Shown here piece after piece: positions 52,355-62,334 of a stretch of DNA of 64,000 nt. The stretch covers positions 62,001-126,000 of the forward strand of contig JAYZFL010000022.1 of NCBI GenBank assembly GCA_036336795.1, in the 5' to 3' direction. Under the pieces are notes generated by a model. That model saw only the letters and a list, made by a program, of their open reading frames with translations. It was not told the DNA's origin and searched no databases. Within the stretch, counting starts at the first letter, position 1; every line of letters starts with the position of its first letter. The position numbers and the translations under genes were made by a program. The stretch comes from UBA822 sp036336795. GTDB lineage: Bacteria > Gemmatimonadota > Gemmatimonadetes > Longimicrobiales > Gaopeijiaceae.

Positions 52355-53423
52355 CTTCAGGTCCTGCGACGCCTGGCGGACAGGGCTCAGCACTCTCCCC
52401 AATAGGCCCGTGAATAAGGATCTTACTCCTCTGAACTTCTCTCAACGAAAATCCCAAGCGAGACGCGTAGTAAAGCCCAATGATCGTGATCGGGAAGAAT
52501 CCTCCTAGGTGGTACCCGAACGAGAAAGCAAGAGCGGTGGCTTCCGGCACACCATAGACCCCACTCAGAGAGAGATCCGTGCCCAACTGGAAGGTTCCAA
52601 AAAAACCAGGCGCTGCAGGGATGGCGACCGCGAACCCTACGACAGCCATTGTGAATAAGGCCGCTTCAAATCCCAGATCAATACCGAAAGCCTTGAAGCC
52701 TAGCCAAAATGAGAGTCCGTGCCAGAGCCAAAATGCATAGCTCCATAGAAGGGCCTTTGTAAGGAGAACCGGGTGCCGCAAAACTTGCAACGCCCTGGGT
52801 ATAGTCTCCAGGGCAGATATTATCCAAGACCCCGCCACTCCCGGGATCTTTAGGCATACTTTTCTTGCAGCCTGGACCAAGGGCTTAAGGAAAATCAAGA
52901 GCACCACTAGCCCCGTGACGAAGATCGTAAGTGCTCCGAAGGTCGTTCCGAGCATCGCGGAACTAACCGTGCCGTTCAGGAGTCCGTCCGCCCCCGGAAA
53001 GGAGCGAAAGGCCATCGGTACCAGAAACATTGTCACGAGTACTATGGAATCAAGAAAACGCTCGACCACCAAGCTTCCAAAAACACCCGATACTGGTAGG
53101 GATTCGGATCGGCTGAGAGCAAAGGCACGCGCGATCTCGCCCAGACGTGCAGGGAAGATGTTGTTCGCAGCGAAGCCGATGCTGACACCGGAGAATCTGG
53201 AGCGAAGTCGAGTGTTAGCTTTCAGAGGAAGTAGAAGGACTCTCCAGCGTAACGCTCGGACGAAATAGCCTGCCGTGCCAACGAAGATAGACGCGATGAA
53301 ATACCAGGGATTTGCAGTGACAATCTGGGTGAAGATTTCTGAGAAATCTTCACCCCGTAATACCCACCAGATGAAGAATGCACTGACCGCAATGCCAGCA
53401 ACGGCCTTCCAGTTCAACTTCAA
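52338..53423 (-). CDS. Polytopic membrane protein, UPF0104/LPG-synthase transmembrane type
   Basis: 361 residues with about eight membrane segments. The region YFVRALRWRVLLLPLKANTRLR, GFAANNIFPARLGEIARAFAL and VERFLDSIVLV matches the lysylphosphatidylglycerol synthase transmembrane (PF03706, YbhN/AglD-like) family. No catalytic aminoacyl-transferase domain is attached. Members are thought to move or flip lipids or lipid-linked sugars; the substrate here is unknown. The start is TTG at 53423, overlapping the pdxJ stop (TTGA). Confidence 0.85.
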   Translation of the reverse strand: MKLNWKAVAGIAVSAFFIWWVLRGEDFSEIFTQIVTANPWYFIASIFVGTAGYFVRALRWRVLLLPLKANTRLRSRFSGVSIGFAANNIFPARLGEIARAFALSRSESLPVSGVFGSLVVERFLDSIVLVTMFLVPMAFRSFPGADGLLNGTVSSAMLGTTFGALTIFVTGLVVLLIFLKPLVQAARKVCLKIPGVAGSWIISALETIPRALQVLRHPVLLTKALLWSYAFWLWHGLSFWLGFKAFGIDLGFEAALFTMAVVGFAVAIPAAPGFFGTFQLGTDLSLSGVYGVPEATALAFSFGYHLGGFFPITIIGLYYASRLGFSLREVQRSKILIHGPIGESAEPCPPGVAGPEGGDLV

Positions 53424-54163
53424 TTGGGACGGACTCCGCTGCGCGCTGTTCGGATGAGATCCCCCATCTCTCGGACCGCGCGCTCCAAGCCGACGAAGAC
53501 GGCCCGAGAAATGACGGAATGACCAATATTCAGCTCCTCGATGAGCTGAATCCGAGCCACTGGCGTGACGTTCTCGTAGGTAAGGCCATGACCGGCATGT
53601 ATCGCCAGACCCAACTTTGCACCCTCTTCCGCAGCAGCCAACAACCGCTGTAGCTGCTCTGTCTGCTCCACTCCGATAACGGCATTCGCATACTCTCCCG
53701 TATGTAGCTCGACTGCATCTACACCAAGATCAACCGAAATCTTCAGGGCCTCTTCGTCCGGGTCGACAAAAAGTGACGTTCGTATCCCAGCGTTCGAGAG
53801 CCGATCTACTGCGACCCTAGTCGCCTCACGCACGCCGTTATCCTGCAATGCCAGACCCCCCTCCGTGGTCACTTCTTCCCGGAGCTCAGGAACCAATGTC
53901 GCCTGCATCGGGCACAGTTCACATGCGATGTCAAGCACGTTCGTTGCTGCGGCCAGCTCAAGATTGACTCCGGTTCGAGAAGTCTTCATCAAAAGTTGCA
54001 CGTCACGGTCGCTGACGTGGCGCCGGTCCTCGCGGAGATGAACCGTCAAACCGTCTGCTCCAGCAAGCTCTACAAGAACTGCGGCGCGTACCGGATCCGG
54101 CTCATCAGTCCGCCGAGCCTCTCTTACTGTGGCTACGTGATCAATATTGACGTAAAACCTCAT
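53420..54163 (-). CDS. pdxJ: Pyridoxine 5'-phosphate synthase
   Basis: 247 residues from the ATG at 54163 (GGTGGAAG upstream); the 78 upstream codons of the open frame are not part of the family. Motifs: FYVNIDHVATVREARRT, GLTVHLREDRRHVSDRDV, LVPELREEVTTEGGLAL and AIHAGHGLTYENV. It condenses 1-deoxyxylulose-5-phosphate and amino-acetone phosphate to pyridoxine phosphate. The PLP enzymes at 16578 and 25828 depend on this cofactor. Confidence 0.96.
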   Translation of the reverse strand: MRFYVNIDHVATVREARRTDEPDPVRAAVLVELAGADGLTVHLREDRRHVSDRDVQLLMKTSRTGVNLELAAATNVLDIACELCPMQATLVPELREEVTTEGGLALQDNGVREATRVAVDRLSNAGIRTSLFVDPDEEALKISVDLGVDAVELHTGEYANAVIGVEQTEQLQRLLAAAEEGAKLGLAIHAGHGLTYENVTPVARIQLIEELNIGHSVISRAVFVGLERAVREMGDLIRTARSGVRPN

Positions 54164-54341
54164 TCTTCCACCTTGGCTAGTTTCTTGACCGAGCCCGTTG
54201 TTCCTCTTCGAAGCTGTGGGAATCGAGCAGCCCGTGTGAGGATAGGTGTGAAAACACTCGGACCGGAAGATAATTGCATCCGAGCCCCGACGCTCCGCAA
54301 TGTGTCTTCCAAGATCAGATCGAGAGTACCAGGGTTTCCGA

Positions 54342-55643
54342 TCATACTTCCGGCCGGATTTCCTCGATGACCCTGACGCTAGGTAGCTTGAGAACACGTC
54401 CCACTACTGACGTGTTTGCACGGATCTCAACCTCCATGAACATTCCATCACTCGACTGACCGAGAATTTCTGCCTCCCGACAGAGCATTGCGAGTGTCTT
54501 ACCGTCCCATCCCTCAATCCGTACCTTGAGGTGACAAAGACTCTCTCGAATTCTGGCCTTGAATACCGACCGCAATGCTTGTAGCGAGTCTGGCCGAAGG
54601 CAGGAGACAAACACCGCCGGATTCGAAGAAAACGCCCTGATACGTTGGGTTAGTGCTCTCTCCTCAGCATGGGTCAGCCGATCGATCTTGTTGAACACTA
54701 GGATCTGTTCTTGTCCTGCCAGATCAAGCTCATCAAGGACATCGTCAACTACCTCTTTCTGCTCCGTCCAGTCCGCCTGAGATGCGTCAATGACGTGCAA
54801 GAGCACATTGGCCTCACGAGCCTCTTCGAGTGTCGACCGAAAGGAGGCCACCAAGTGGTGAGGAAGTTTCCTAATGAAGCCGACCGTGTCCGTAACCAGC
54901 ACCTGGCAACCATCCCCGACGTCTATTGATCGGGTTGCTGAGTCGAGTGTCGCGAAAAGGCGATCCTCAACGAACAACTTTGAGCCCGAGAGAGAGCGCA
55001 GGAGTGAAGACTTACCGGCGTTGGTATATCCTACGATCGCTGCTCGAAACCTGCCGCTCCGCGACTGCCGCTGGACCGCCCTAGAATGAGTGACTGCGAC
55101 AAGTTTTTTTCTGAGCTTTGCGATTCTACGACCAATCAAGCGACGGTCCGACTCCAGCTGAGTCTCGCCCGGTCCACGAAGCCCCACACCACCACGAATC
55201 CTAGAGAGGTGCCCCCACATTCTCTTCAATCGAGGCAGCAAATACTGAAGCTGGGCTAACTCAACCTGCATCTTAGCCTCGCCGGTCCGGGCTCTCGTAG
55301 CGAAGATATCAAGGATGAGTTCAGAACGGTCCATGACACGAACTCCCACACAGTCCTCAAGTGCCTTTCCCTGCGCAGGCGTCAACTCTTCGTCAAAAAT
55401 GACGAGATTTGCGTTGGTACAGGCGATGCTCTCCTGCAGCTCAGTGGTTTTCCCTTTACCGATATAAAAGCGCGGATGGGGTTTGTCGATCCGCTGCCGC
55501 AACACACCTACGACCTCACCACCAGCGGTGTCGGTCAGACGCGAGAGCTCCTCGAGGTGCTCCAACGCTACACGGTCATCCAAGCTCTTCCGATGAGCCC
55601 CCACAAGCACCGCTCTATCCACCGGGGTGCGGCTCTCAATCAA
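54342..55643 (-). CDS. hflX: Ribosome-associated GTPase HflX
   Basis: 433 residues. The N-terminal ATP-binding and HflX domain has PHPRFYIGKGKTTEL, NLVIFDEELTPAQ and RSELILDIFATRARTGEAK, MQVELAQLQYLLPRL. The GTPase domain has P-loop GYTNAGKSSLL, switch II DTVGFIRKLPHHLVASF and NKID. HflX splits stalled or heat-damaged 70S ribosomes. The start is TTG at 55643, overlapping the rarA stop. The 178 bases between this gene and pdxJ hold nothing I can identify. Confidence 0.95.
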   Translation of the reverse strand: MIESRTPVDRAVLVGAHRKSLDDRVALEHLEELSRLTDTAGGEVVGVLRQRIDKPHPRFYIGKGKTTELQESIACTNANLVIFDEELTPAQGKALEDCVGVRVMDRSELILDIFATRARTGEAKMQVELAQLQYLLPRLKRMWGHLSRIRGGVGLRGPGETQLESDRRLIGRRIAKLRKKLVAVTHSRAVQRQSRSGRFRAAIVGYTNAGKSSLLRSLSGSKLFVEDRLFATLDSATRSIDVGDGCQVLVTDTVGFIRKLPHHLVASFRSTLEEAREANVLLHVIDASQADWTEQKEVVDDVLDELDLAGQEQILVFNKIDRLTHAEERALTQRIRAFSSNPAVFVSCLRPDSLQALRSVFKARIRESLCHLKVRIEGWDGKTLAMLCREAEILGQSSDGMFMEVEIRANTSVVGRVLKLPSVRVIEEIRPEV

Positions 55644-57040
55644 CTGCGTGGGAATGGTGGCTCCTCAGTATTCGACTCCGACTGGCGGGCTGTATCCTTC
55701 TGCTCCCGCCACCGGTCGAGTCGCTCTTTGATCCTCTGCTCGAAGCCTGTCGAACCTGGACGGTAAAAGACCCGTTCTGTCACCTCCTCAGGAAGGTATT
55801 CCTGTGCGGATACACCGCCAGGCTCGTCCGGATCATACCGATACTCCTCGCCATAGCCCAGTTCCTCCATGAGGACAGTCGGCGCATTCCGGATGTGAAG
55901 CGGAACCGGAGCCGAGGGGCTGTCCCTAGCACTCTGGAGGGCTTTTTCCCAGGCGACATATGTACGGTTCGATTTGGGTGCCGAGGCCAAATAGACCGCT
56001 ACTTCAGCGAGCGCTAACTCACCTTCAGGAGCTCCGAGGAAATGGAAGGCATCCCTAGCCGCAACCGCAATTGACAGAGCTGTTGGATCGGCGAGGCCTA
56101 CGTCTTCACTCGCCATACGAATAAGACGCCTCGCGATATAGAGCTGATCCTCACCGCCTTCGATCATCCTTGCCAGCCAATACAATGCCCCATCTGGGTC
56201 ACCGCCTCTGACGGCCTTGTGGAGAGCCGAGATCGTATTGAAATGCTCTTCGCCCGATTGGTCGTATATCGCGAACCGGTGCTGGATAACCGCCTCCGCC
56301 TGAGTACGGTCCACGACGCCATGCAAGCCTACTAAATTGGCCGCTGTCTCAAGGATACCCAGAGCTCTACGAGCATCTCCATCAGCGGCCCGAATCATGG
56401 TTTCCAGAGCGTCCGGATGGATGTCGAGGGCCAATGAGGATAAGCCTCTTTCATCTCCGAGCGCAGCACCCATGATCTTGCCGATCACTTCGGCGGTCAA
56501 AGGTTCGAGAACGAATACTGGAGCACGGGAAAGCAGAGGGCGAACCACTCGAAAGCTCGGGTTCTCGGTGGTCGCCCCGATTAGAACTACGGTGCCATTT
56601 TCCACATGGGGAAGAAAAGCGTCCTGTTGAGCCCGATTAAATCTGTGGATTTCGTCACAAAAAAGAATCGTGCTTCTACTCGTACTACTCCGTCGATTCT
56701 CCGCCTCGGTGATGACTTTTCTGACACGGGCCACTCCTTCGGTCACCGCTGAGAACCCAATGAATACAGCTTTTGTACGTTCGGCAATGATGTGGGCGAG
56801 AGTTGTTTTACCACTTCCGGGCGGTCCCCATAATATCATGCTGCCCGGCTTTCCCTGGTCAATCATTGAGCGGAGAGGCTTCCCCGGTGCAATGAGATGG
56901 TCCTGGCCATGGAACTCGTCTAAGTTACGGGGTCGCATACGGGCTGCGAGGGGTGTGTCGCCCTCTAGATCAGTTCGAGAAAGCGGAAATTTGGCCGCCA
57001 CCGGCGGATCATTCGAGGGGAAAAGATCCAGATCGCTCAC
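55640..57040 (-). CDS. rarA: Replication-associated recombination ATPase RarA (MgsA)
   Basis: 466 residues. AAA+ features: PLAARMRPRNLDEFHGQDHL, Walker A LWGPPGSGKTTLAHI, Walker B ILFCDEIHRFNRAQQDA, sensor GATTENPSF. The C-terminal tetramer domain shows DPDGALYWLARMIEGGEDQLYIARRL in parts and LPEEVTERVFY. It acts at stalled replication forks and resembles clamp-loader subunits. It overlaps the CCA-enzyme gene by four bases and hflX by four, forming a tightly coupled trio. Confidence 0.94.
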   Translation of the reverse strand: MSDLDLFPSNDPPVAAKFPLSRTDLEGDTPLAARMRPRNLDEFHGQDHLIAPGKPLRSMIDQGKPGSMILWGPPGSGKTTLAHIIAERTKAVFIGFSAVTEGVARVRKVITEAENRRSSTSRSTILFCDEIHRFNRAQQDAFLPHVENGTVVLIGATTENPSFRVVRPLLSRAPVFVLEPLTAEVIGKIMGAALGDERGLSSLALDIHPDALETMIRAADGDARRALGILETAANLVGLHGVVDRTQAEAVIQHRFAIYDQSGEEHFNTISALHKAVRGGDPDGALYWLARMIEGGEDQLYIARRLIRMASEDVGLADPTALSIAVAARDAFHFLGAPEGELALAEVAVYLASAPKSNRTYVAWEKALQSARDSPSAPVPLHIRNAPTVLMEELGYGEEYRYDPDEPGGVSAQEYLPEEVTERVFYRPGSTGFEQRIKERLDRWREQKDTARQSESNTEEPPFPRS

Positions 57041-58374
57041 GGAGCCTCGTGGCCAGAGGAACTCGGGGTGGAGAGGAATCCTCCGGAACCTAGGAGTGCC
57101 TCCAAATCTCCCTGATTATTCAGTTCCGGACGCTCTAGAACTTTTTCGAGAAGGAAGGCAAGTATTTCTGCGAACTTGGGTCCCGGTGTAAGTCCGAGTT
57201 CCTTCAATCGTGTACCATCCAACTCAAGGTCCGAAACAGACAAGGGAGGGCATGTCTTCAGTATGCTTCTCAGCATACTGATCCGGTTAACTATCTTCTC
57301 CGTTCTAGACCCCGATCCGCCTTGGACAGCTCGTGCTTCGGCAATCCAGATTCGTACGACATCCGCATAGTAGTCAGGTCCGGCTCGACTTAGCCACTGC
57401 CGAAGTTCGGAGGGTTCAGTCGCGGGTGGAGCCATATTATACATCGTGACCACAGAGCTCACACGCTTTGTATCGGCATTTGAGAACCGAAGCCTCCGCA
57501 TCAGAGACTCGACGGCCCATCCCACATTTTGTCCGATCCCTTCCGCCAACCTGACAAGGGAGAATAGAACGGCCAGGCGAACCAGAGGCCGGATTGGTTT
57601 CAGACCGTCACAAATCTCCAGAACTCGTGCGAAGCTGTCAGGTTCAGAGCCGGAGACGCGTACCTCCGCAGGTTGGTCAAGTTCCGGGTAGAGAGTCCTG
57701 AGAGCACCAGACTCCGAGTAAAGACTAAGTGCGATTGATGGACGGGACGCCTTGGCGAGTACCTTCATTATCTCTTGTTGGACACGCTCTGGCGAGAGTA
57801 GTGCGAGTCCAGGTACCGCTCCGAGTATCCCTGTCCATGTTTCTCTTTCTATGCTCAAACCGAACTGACCAGAGAATCGGAGAGCTCGTAGCACTCTCAG
57901 AAAATCTTCGGAGAATCGCTGTTCCGGATCTCCTACGGTTCGAAGAACGCCAGCGTCTATATCGGCCATCCCGCCAGTAGGATCAAGAAGATCTTGTCGA
58001 AGGGGATGCCAAGCGAGCGCGTTGAAGGTGAAATCGCGTCGTGCTAGATCCTCGCCAATGTCTGCAGAGAACTCCACTACTGCTTGGCGCCCGAGGGATT
58101 TTACGTCTCTTCGGAAAGTTGTAACCTCGTAGAGGGTGCCATCTCGCGCGAGGACGCCCACTGTTCCGTGCTCAATACCGATCGGCACCGTGCGAGGAAA
58201 GGCAGCAATGATCTCCTCGGGTTTGGCCTGGGTCGCAAGATCCCAGTCTTCAACGGTTCGTCCGAGAATCAGATTCCGGATCGCTCCGCCGACAACCCAG
58301 GTCTCGAAGCCTGCATCCTCAAGCGTCTCGGTTATCCACTTCACGGACGGTGGAAGAGCTGCCTGCAAGTCCAT
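57037..58374 (-). CDS. cca: CCA-adding tRNA nucleotidyltransferase
   Basis: 445 residues, class II type. The head motif is WVVGGAIRNLILGR followed by the catalytic DWDLAT (DxD). Next come RRDFTFNALAWHP, DPTGGMADIDAGVLRTVGDPEQRFSED in parts, then LRVLRALRFSGQFGLSIE. The C-terminal half is helical, without an HD phosphohydrolase motif. Whether it adds CCA alone or only part (CC or A) cannot be told; one full enzyme is needed, since tRNA-Gln lacks encoded CCA. It overlaps the SDR stop by one base (TAATG). Confidence 0.9.
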   Translation of the reverse strand: MDLQAALPPSVKWITETLEDAGFETWVVGGAIRNLILGRTVEDWDLATQAKPEEIIAAFPRTVPIGIEHGTVGVLARDGTLYEVTTFRRDVKSLGRQAVVEFSADIGEDLARRDFTFNALAWHPLRQDLLDPTGGMADIDAGVLRTVGDPEQRFSEDFLRVLRALRFSGQFGLSIERETWTGILGAVPGLALLSPERVQQEIMKVLAKASRPSIALSLYSESGALRTLYPELDQPAEVRVSGSEPDSFARVLEICDGLKPIRPLVRLAVLFSLVRLAEGIGQNVGWAVESLMRRLRFSNADTKRVSSVVTMYNMAPPATEPSELRQWLSRAGPDYYADVVRIWIAEARAVQGGSGSRTEKIVNRISMLRSILKTCPPLSVSDLELDGTRLKELGLTPGPKFAEILAFLLEKVLERPELNNQGDLEALLGSGGFLSTPSSSGHEAP

Positions 58375-59150
58375 TACCCCACCAGAACGGCCCCGCCATT
58401 TACATTCAAAATCTCACCGGTAATATGACGCGCTAGAGGAGAACAGAGAAAGACGATCGGCCCTGCGACATCATCACTCGTTGCAATCCTTCCGATTGGG
58501 ATAGAGGCCTCGATCTCCTTCCTCCCCTCACCTGTTACGGCGGGCTGGGCTAGCTCCGTGTCAATCCAACCAGGGGCCACAGCGTTTACAGTGATACCTC
58601 GGGGTGCCAGCTCAACGCATAGGCTCTTGACCAAGGAAATTATTGCACCTTTGGAAGCCGCATAATCTCCGTGGTAAGCCTCACCGCGTTGACCAGCTGT
58701 GGAGCTCACTAGAACGACTGCTCCACCGGTGCGTATTCGACTGACAGCTTCCTTCGTTGAATAGAAAATCGAGTCGATGTTACAGGCGAGTGTCTCTCGC
58801 CACTGTTTTCCCTCCATGTCAGCTAGGGCGACCGCATCAGATGACCAGATTCCCGCATTTCCCACAAAGAAATCAAGGCCGTCAAATTCTCGATCGGCAC
58901 GTTCGAACAGGCGCCTGGCGTCCTCAGGCCGTGACAGATCACCAGCCTCAGCCCACGCGTGAACGCCGAGCTCTTTCATCTCATGGACCACATCCATGGC
59001 CTGTTCTTCGCGACTCCTGTAGCCGATACCAACGCTAGCCCCCGCCATAGCGAAAAGCTTCGCCGTGGCCGCTCCCAACCCTCTGGAGCCTCCGGTCACA
59101 ACCCCCGTTCGGCCCTGTAAATCAATGAGCGGCAGTAGGCTACCCATCAT
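58374..59150 (-). CDS. Short-chain dehydrogenase/reductase, FabG-like
   Basis: 258 residues. Rossmann motif VVTGGSRGLGAATAKLF, NAG in FVGNAGIWSS, catalytic Ser in VLVSSTAGQRG and YHGDYAASKGA (YxxxK), then the VNAVAPGWIDTELAQP loop. This is the classical SDR fold, probably NADP(H)-dependent given the Arg/Ser after the Gly motif. It could be 3-oxoacyl-ACP reductase or another carbonyl reductase; no other fab gene is nearby, so FabG is not assured. Two start ATGs are adjacent (59150, 59147), with AAGGGAA upstream. Confidence 0.88.
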   Translation of the reverse strand: MMGSLLPLIDLQGRTGVVTGGSRGLGAATAKLFAMAGASVGIGYRSREEQAMDVVHEMKELGVHAWAEAGDLSRPEDARRLFERADREFDGLDFFVGNAGIWSSDAVALADMEGKQWRETLACNIDSIFYSTKEAVSRIRTGGAVVLVSSTAGQRGEAYHGDYAASKGAIISLVKSLCVELAPRGITVNAVAPGWIDTELAQPAVTGEGRKEIEASIPIGRIATSDDVAGPIVFLCSPLARHITGEILNVNGGAVLVG

Positions 59151-59196
59151 CGGTTCCCTTCCCCAAAAGATGAGTCAATCTGATCCATCATCTCAC

Positions 59197-59493
59197 TCAA
59201 TTTCCAGCTGATACGAGGAGCTCAAGGACCTTTTCAAGAGCCCCGGCCACGTCAATTTCCTCAGCTGCCGCTTCACAACCGTAAGTCGCCCAAGCGTCCG
59301 CAGCGAGGAGGTGAAAGGCCCCTTCTCTACCCCTGCCAAGAAGGTTCAGTGTTTCGATCAGTTGAAGGACTGACTCTCGAGCGAAGATTTCGGAGCTAAC
59401 GTTCGCATTATCCGAAGGCTCGAGCCATGTCAGAAATTCTTCTGGCACCGGAGGGCTCGCAACAGCGAGCCAGTCGATTAGACCTGTCCTCAC
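59197..59493 (-). CDS. Small helical protein of unknown function next to alaS
   Basis: 98 residues, acidic, no membrane segment. The pattern WLAVASPPVPEEFLTWLEP, then AFHLLAADAWATYGCEAAAEE and LEKVLELL suggests three or four helices. I know no named family. It overlaps the alaS stop by four bases (ATGA), so it is translated with alaS and is very likely real. The SDR gene begins 46 bases downstream. Confidence 0.65.
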   Translation of the reverse strand: MRTGLIDWLAVASPPVPEEFLTWLEPSDNANVSSEIFARESVLQLIETLNLLGRGREGAFHLLAADAWATYGCEAAAEEIDVAGALEKVLELLVSAGN

Positions 59494-62168
59494 CCAACCG
59501 CCTCTCGACCCAACCTTTCAGTCACTTCGAGCCCGATTCGAAGTGCTTCATCAAGCCGGGAAGGATCCTCAACCCCGGCCTGAGCCATATGTGGCCGCCC
59601 ACCGCCTCGACCACCAACGACGACCGCCACTTCCCTTACAATCTCGTCGGCCCTCACCCCTCGGCCGATCAGGTCGTCTGTAACGAAAGCAAACAGCGTG
59701 TGCTTCCCACCTGGGAGCTCGGCGGCAACGACCGCCACACTACTTTGGGACTCTGTCAGAAAAGTATCACCCCACCGCCGAGCATCGTCTGCGTTTCGAG
59801 CCCTGAGCCGTACCCCTCTATATGCTGCAGTCACCTTATCGGCGAACGAAACCTTCTCCTCAATTGCGACACTCTCACCAGCACTACCACTATTCCGAAG
59901 CTCAACTAAAAGCACCTCTAACTCACGCTTCTCATCAATGAGCTGCTGTGCACGGGAGGTGACATTCTCCGTAGAGGCCCCCAGAGTCGTCGCGACTTCT
60001 TCCAGGCTTTCCGACTGAGCCTCTAGGTATCGAAGCGCACCGGGGCCAGATACCGCTTCAATCCGGCGCACGCCGGCGGCAACGCCACTTTCTCCCGTGA
60101 TCTTGAAAAGACCGATTTCTCCAGTGTGGCCTACATGAGTCCCACCGCAGAGCTCCATACTGACGCCCACGATTTCGACCACCCTTACAACGTCTGCATA
60201 CTTTTCTCCAAATAGGGCCATCGCACCATCCGCGACCGCTTCTTTATAAGAGCGTTGTTTGAACGAGACAGTGAAGTCGGCCCAAATTCCCTCGTTCACA
60301 ATAGCCTCAACTGTGCTGCGCTCCTCTTCGGTCATCGGTGAATTATGTGAGAAATCAAACCTGAGTCGATCCGGTGCGACCAGGGAGCCCCGTTGGACGA
60401 CATGCGTTCCGAGTACATTCCTAAGTGCAGCGTGAAGAAGATGGGTGGCTGTATGGTTTCTTTGAGTGTCACGCCTAGTCGCAGGATCTACGCGAGCATG
60501 GACACGAAGAGGAACCTCTTCTTCCCTGGGAAATACGCTCTCTGAATCCAGTCCCCATACAGCTATGCTATTTCCAACTCTGTGGGCGTTGACGATGGCG
60601 ATCGACCATCCGTCACCCTCGACCCATCCTGTGTCGGAGACCTGCCCACCACCCTCAGCATAAAACGGATTTTCAGCAAGCTGAAACCCTACTCCATCGT
60701 CACTAATCCTAAACGCCAGCAGTTCTGTATCTACATTCAAATGCTCATAGCCCAAAAATCGCTGTGGGGTATCGTCTAAGAGATTAGTCCAGCCCTCAGC
60801 GAAGCTCACGACTGAATTCGGGATATCCCGCTGTGCCCGATCCGCTCGGCTTCGTTCACGCTGCCCTTCCAAGGCTTCCTCGAAACCCTCAACATCAACT
60901 GCATAGCCCCGCTCTGCCGCCATGAGTTCGGTCAGGTCGAGCGGAAATCCAAAAGTATCGTAAAGCTTAAACGCCTCTGACCCGGACAGCACCAGTTCTT
61001 CACCTCTCCGAAGAATACCATTATCGGGCGTCACCTCGTCGAAGCGAGCCATCCCCCCTTCAATGGTAGACAGAAAGCGTACTTCTTCGAGATGTGTCGT
61101 CTCCAAAAGATGCGTCCGGCTCTCTTCCAGCTCTGGATAAGCCGCCCCCATACCGGTGATCACCGCCTCTACAACCGATACGAGAGTGGGCTCGCGTTGG
61201 CCCAAGAGCCAGGCGTGACGGACAGCTCGGCGGAGAATCCTCCGAAGCACGTATCCCCGGCCCGCGTTCGACGGAAAAACACCATCGGCAAGGAGAAACG
61301 CTACAGCCCTAGCATGATCCGCAAGAACCCGAAAACTGACCGCTTCGTCAACATTGGGGTCGTAGGGCCGGTTCAATACGTCGGCTACGGCTCCTAGCAG
61401 GGGCACGAAGGCGTCTGTATGGTAGTTCGAGTCCACTCCTTGAATAACAGCGGCAAGTCGCTCAAGTCCAGCTCCGGTGTCAATGGAGGGCGCGGGGAGT
61501 GAGTGGAGGTCACCTTTCTCGTCACGGTTAAACTGCATGAAGACCAGGTTCCACAACTCAACGAGGATACCCCGATCTCCCAAACTGACAAATTCCTCAA
61601 GCGACAGGACTCCACCACGCTCAGCGTCGGGCCTCACATCGTAATGAAGCTCGGAGCATGGACCACACGGTCCCGTGTCCGCCATCTGCCAGAAATTGTC
61701 CTTGTCCCCCAGCCTAAAAATCCGCTGTGGTGAGACATTGACGACGTCCTGCCAAAGCCGATCGGCGTCATCATCGGACTCATGGATCGACACGAAAAAA
61801 CGATCGGGATCCAACCCTAAGTCATCTGTCAGAAATTCCCACGCGAATGCTATGGCGTCTCTCTTGAAGTAGTCTCCGAACGAGAAATTTCCCAGCATCT
61901 CAAAAAAGGTATGGTGGCGCGATGTCCTGCCGACCTCTTCAAGGTCATTATGCTTACCTCCAGCCCTTACACACTTCTGAGACGTTACAGCACGATCAAA
62001 GGGTGGCCGATCCATGCCGAGGAAGATGTTCTTGAACTGGACCATGCCCGCATTCGTGAAGAGAAGTGTCGGATCATCCTCGGGAACGAGGGACGAACTG
62101 GATCGGACTTCGTGCCCTCGCGCTCGAAAGAATTCGAGAAATCGGGTTCTGATCTCAGATGTCGTCAT
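59490..62168 (-). CDS. alaS: Alanine-tRNA ligase
   Basis: 892 residues, standard length. Class II aminoacylation domain: FLEFFRARGHEVRSSSSLVP, LLFTNAGMVQFKNIFLG, GNFSFGDYFKRDAIAFAWE in parts. The editing domain has zinc ligands NHTATHLLHAAL and MELCGGTHVGHTGEIG. The C-Ala part with Gly-rich VVGGRGGGRPHMAQAG is intact. It charges tRNA-Ala and clears Ser and Gly. recA, its neighbour in many bacteria, lies upstream, separated by a terminator. Confidence 0.97.
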   Translation of the reverse strand: MTTSEIRTRFLEFFRARGHEVRSSSSLVPEDDPTLLFTNAGMVQFKNIFLGMDRPPFDRAVTSQKCVRAGGKHNDLEEVGRTSRHHTFFEMLGNFSFGDYFKRDAIAFAWEFLTDDLGLDPDRFFVSIHESDDDADRLWQDVVNVSPQRIFRLGDKDNFWQMADTGPCGPCSELHYDVRPDAERGGVLSLEEFVSLGDRGILVELWNLVFMQFNRDEKGDLHSLPAPSIDTGAGLERLAAVIQGVDSNYHTDAFVPLLGAVADVLNRPYDPNVDEAVSFRVLADHARAVAFLLADGVFPSNAGRGYVLRRILRRAVRHAWLLGQREPTLVSVVEAVITGMGAAYPELEESRTHLLETTHLEEVRFLSTIEGGMARFDEVTPDNGILRRGEELVLSGSEAFKLYDTFGFPLDLTELMAAERGYAVDVEGFEEALEGQRERSRADRAQRDIPNSVVSFAEGWTNLLDDTPQRFLGYEHLNVDTELLAFRISDDGVGFQLAENPFYAEGGGQVSDTGWVEGDGWSIAIVNAHRVGNSIAVWGLDSESVFPREEEVPLRVHARVDPATRRDTQRNHTATHLLHAALRNVLGTHVVQRGSLVAPDRLRFDFSHNSPMTEEERSTVEAIVNEGIWADFTVSFKQRSYKEAVADGAMALFGEKYADVVRVVEIVGVSMELCGGTHVGHTGEIGLFKITGESGVAAGVRRIEAVSGPGALRYLEAQSESLEEVATTLGASTENVTSRAQQLIDEKRELEVLLVELRNSGSAGESVAIEEKVSFADKVTAAYRGVRLRARNADDARRWGDTFLTESQSSVAVVAAELPGGKHTLFAFVTDDLIGRGVRADEIVREVAVVVGGRGGGRPHMAQAGVEDPSRLDEALRIGLEVTERLGREAVG

Positions 62169-62273
62169 GGTAACTGATTTTCGGCGTCCATGGTCGCAAA
62201 GTATAACGACTTAGCCAGCCCCACCCAACACGGTCACCGCCACTGACTAAGCCTTGAATCCCTCTGATTTCCA

Positions 62274-62302
62274 CAAAAAAACCCGGCCTCTTAACCGGGT
62301 TT
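62274..62302 (-). terminator. Intrinsic terminator after recA
   Basis: On the minus strand AAACCCGG and CCGGGTTT form eight perfect pairs around an eight-base loop and run into T residues (62281-62274). It begins 33 bases after the recA stop, so recA and alaS are separately transcribed. Confidence 0.92.
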
Positions 62303-62334
62303 CTTCGATCTTGTCCCCAACGCCTCGGGACCAG

